Assembly (NCBI GenBank): GCA_027082825.1
Contig: JALWTO010000032.1
Span: forward strand, 4,792 to 54,873
DNA length: 50,082 nt
Source of the DNA: Acidilobaceae archaeon
Lineage (GTDB): Archaea > Thermoproteota > Thermoprotei_A > Sulfolobales > Acidilobaceae
Direction of reading: 5' to 3'
Positions within the stretch are counted from its first letter, which is position 1. Each line of letters opens with the position of its first letter. A program made the translations under genes and the position numbers. This document shows, piece by piece, positions 48,406 through 50,082 of this stretch. The notes below the pieces were generated by a model that did no database searches, had not been told where the DNA came from, and worked only from the letters and a program-made list of their open reading frames with translations.

Positions 48406-48421
48406 CCCCCAGAACTGGGGG
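48406..48421. promoter_or_regulatory. GC-rich palindrome CCCCCAG-AA-CTGGGGG in the tfb promoter/leader
   Basis: Perfect 7-bp arms about 30 nt upstream of the tfb start and just downstream (minus strand) of a TATATAAATG element. Confidence 0.6.
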
Positions 48422-48468
48422 CGTAGCATTTATATACATGTAAAGCTTAGCTTAAAAACTTTTCGATT

Positions 48469-49434
48469 TCATTTCATCAACTTGACCTCGGTTCCTGGAG
48501 CATTAATATTTGCTACAAACATTTTTTCAGCTAGATTAGACAACCTGTTCTGAACAGCATCTGGGTCGGCACAGAGCGCAATAACACAACCCCCTCTTCC
48601 AGCTCCTGTCAACTTTGAGCCTATACAACCACTTTTTCTTAATTCAAAAATCACTCTTTCCAACTCAAAACTACTAACACCTATAACATAAAGAAGACCT
48701 TGATTTAAGTTCATCAACTCTCCTAGACTGAGAACATCTCCTTTTTCTAAGAGCTTCATAGCTTTCTCTACAAGAGTACCAGCTGCCTTGTATACATGTC
48801 TTAGTATATCCCAACGTCTTTCGGCAAGATCTAGAACAGATTGAACAACCTCTCCTGTGTTTCTTTTAGATCTTGTACAGGCTATAAGAAGAGGTAGTTC
48901 CTTGTTCTCTTCAATGACTAATCTTCTAAATTCTTTGTCTTTCTGATAAAGTATCGTTCCTCCATATACAACGATAGCACTGTCTATTCCACTTGGATTT
49001 TTATGAACAAGCCTCTCAAGCTCATTAGTTAAGAGAAAAAGTTCATCTCTACTTAATTCATCTCCTAGATACATCGAGAGGGCGGAGATAAACGATGCTG
49101 CTGAAGATGCGCTAGAGCCTAATCCTGCTGCTGATGGCAGATCTCCTGAGATCACGGCCTCAAAGGGCTTCAAAAATAAACCTTTTTCCTCTAACAGTTC
49201 AAGAGCCTTTATAAAATGAATTAACAAATTGCTTCCATTAGCTCTAAAATCTTCAGTCACCTTCAAGGAAGCATTCAAAGCTGTACTCCTAATGATTGAA
49301 GGCCATGAATTTCTAGGCTTTAAAATGACCTTAGTTCTAAGATTTATCGCAGTGGCTATAGCTGGACATCCTTTGACAACAAAATGTTCTCCAAAAAGTA
49401 TTACCTTTCCAGGACTGGAGCTAATTATCCTCAT
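48469..49434 (-). CDS. mvk: Mevalonate kinase
   Basis: SSPGKVILFGEHFVVKGCPAIATAI, SGDLPSAAGLGSSASSAASFISAL, GIDSAIVVYGGTILY, SKLTGAGRGGCVIAL. Confidence 0.95.
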   Translation of the reverse strand: MRIISSSPGKVILFGEHFVVKGCPAIATAINLRTKVILKPRNSWPSIIRSTALNASLKVTEDFRANGSNLLIHFIKALELLEEKGLFLKPFEAVISGDLPSAAGLGSSASSAASFISALSMYLGDELSRDELFLLTNELERLVHKNPSGIDSAIVVYGGTILYQKDKEFRRLVIEENKELPLLIACTRSKRNTGEVVQSVLDLAERRWDILRHVYKAAGTLVEKAMKLLEKGDVLSLGELMNLNQGLLYVIGVSSFELERVIFELRKSGCIGSKLTGAGRGGCVIALCADPDAVQNRLSNLAEKMFVANINAPGTEVKLMK

Positions 49435-50082
49435 CTTCCCATGGCACCTCTAAGAGTGGTTCATCCTGTGAATAGGTCTTTCCTAACTTTAGAGCCAACT
49501 CAGCCTTATGAAGCTCATAACCAAGATATGCCGCATGCTCCTTTGTTATCTCAGCCCTCTTTACAACCTCCCTAGCTAGGCTAAGACCGTTATCCGACTC
49601 TAATCTAAAAACTTCTTTAGCACCCTTAAATTCTACAATTATCATCCTTCGATTATGATCAACATCTATAATAAAATATCCAGCTTTATCCAAAACAGGA
49701 CCTCTTGGCTTAATCTTTTTGCCTGGAGAAAGTCGTGGAGGGGGTGGAGGCACGTTCTGCTTTAGAACAAGAAGTCTACTGTAAAGTCCTTTCTCCGTCT
49801 CACCTCTTCTCCATGCCTCTGAGGCAAGCCTTAATGCTTCTTTAGCCTCTGAAACCTCATGAACGCTTTTGTAACTATCCATTACAACAGAGTAAAGGCT
49901 TACACCAAGTTCTACAGCTATTAATGCAAGAAGTGCGTGTAATCCGTGTGTGTCTGCCTCAATTTCTTCAATAACATTTGCAGCTGAAAAAAGTAAAGGT
50001 GTTTTTATTTTTAAATATTTTTTATACCTAGCTAGACTGCCAACAAGCCCGAACAAAGGAAGGTCAAGAACCGGATCAATAA
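49421..50082 (-). CDS. Dihydropteroate synthase-like protein, C-terminal part (5' end beyond window)
   Basis: Frame is open to the window end: IDPVLDLPLFGLVGSLARYKKYLKIKTPLLFSAANVIEEIEADTHGLHALLALIAVELGVSLYSVVMDSYKSVHEVSEAKEA..., resembling archaeal DHPS-related proteins. Confidence 0.7.
   Translation of the reverse strand, partial: IDPVLDLPLFGLVGSLARYKKYLKIKTPLLFSAANVIEEIEADTHGLHALLALIAVELGVSLYSVVMDSYKSVHEVSEAKEALRLASEAWRRGETEKGLYSRLLVLKQNVPPPPPRLSPGKKIKPRGPVLDKAGYFIIDVDHNRRMIIVEFKGAKEVFRLESDNGLSLAREVVKRAEITKEHAAYLGYELHKAELALKLGKTYSQDEPLLEVPWEDEDN

Noticed and set aside
1-50082. CRISPR arrays, tRNA/rRNA genes, transposases or integrases
   Set aside because: None recognised on either strand by eye; subtle or intron-containing tRNAs cannot be excluded without tRNAscan-SE.

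Overview
The window is a gene-dense, AT-rich archaeal chromosome segment. It is most likely from a hyperthermophilic crenarchaeote (Thermoproteota): it has a full-length reverse gyrase, A/V-type ATPase subunits, and a TFB whose zinc ribbon has lost two cysteines, as in Sulfolobus. Most of it is core metabolism and transport: a complete pst phosphate system flanked by two PhoU-type genes, class III aminotransferase, amidohydrolase, Dpp/Opp-type transporter parts without ATPases, Lrp/AsnC regulator, pdxST, amt, a DUF169 / C_GCAxxG_C_C / FAD disulfide-reductase operon, two acyl-CoA ligases, thiC, a UbiA prenyltransferase, two tungsten-type aldehyde:ferredoxin oxidoreductases, homoserine dehydrogenase, M42 peptidase, glycerate kinase, SDR, beta-RFAP synthase, malic enzyme with tandem GNATs, TFB, mevalonate kinase and a DHPS-like protein. 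I saw no CRISPR array, tRNA, rRNA or IS element by eye. I found no obvious new defence or mobile system. The strongest unexplained signals are: (1) near-identical 15-bp palindromes (AATAACCnnGTTATT-like) about 60 nt upstream of pdxS and of thiC; (2) a perfect 14-bp inverted repeat across the amidohydrolase stop codon; (3) a GC-rich palindrome close to the predicted TFB promoter start; (4) a translationally coupled three-gene redox operon; (5) a decayed nucleotidyltransferase gene; (6) a probable CTG start codon in the ATPase C subunit; (7) a membrane-anchored, sequon-rich glutamine-amidotransferase-like protein. All homology calls are from reading motifs, with no database search.
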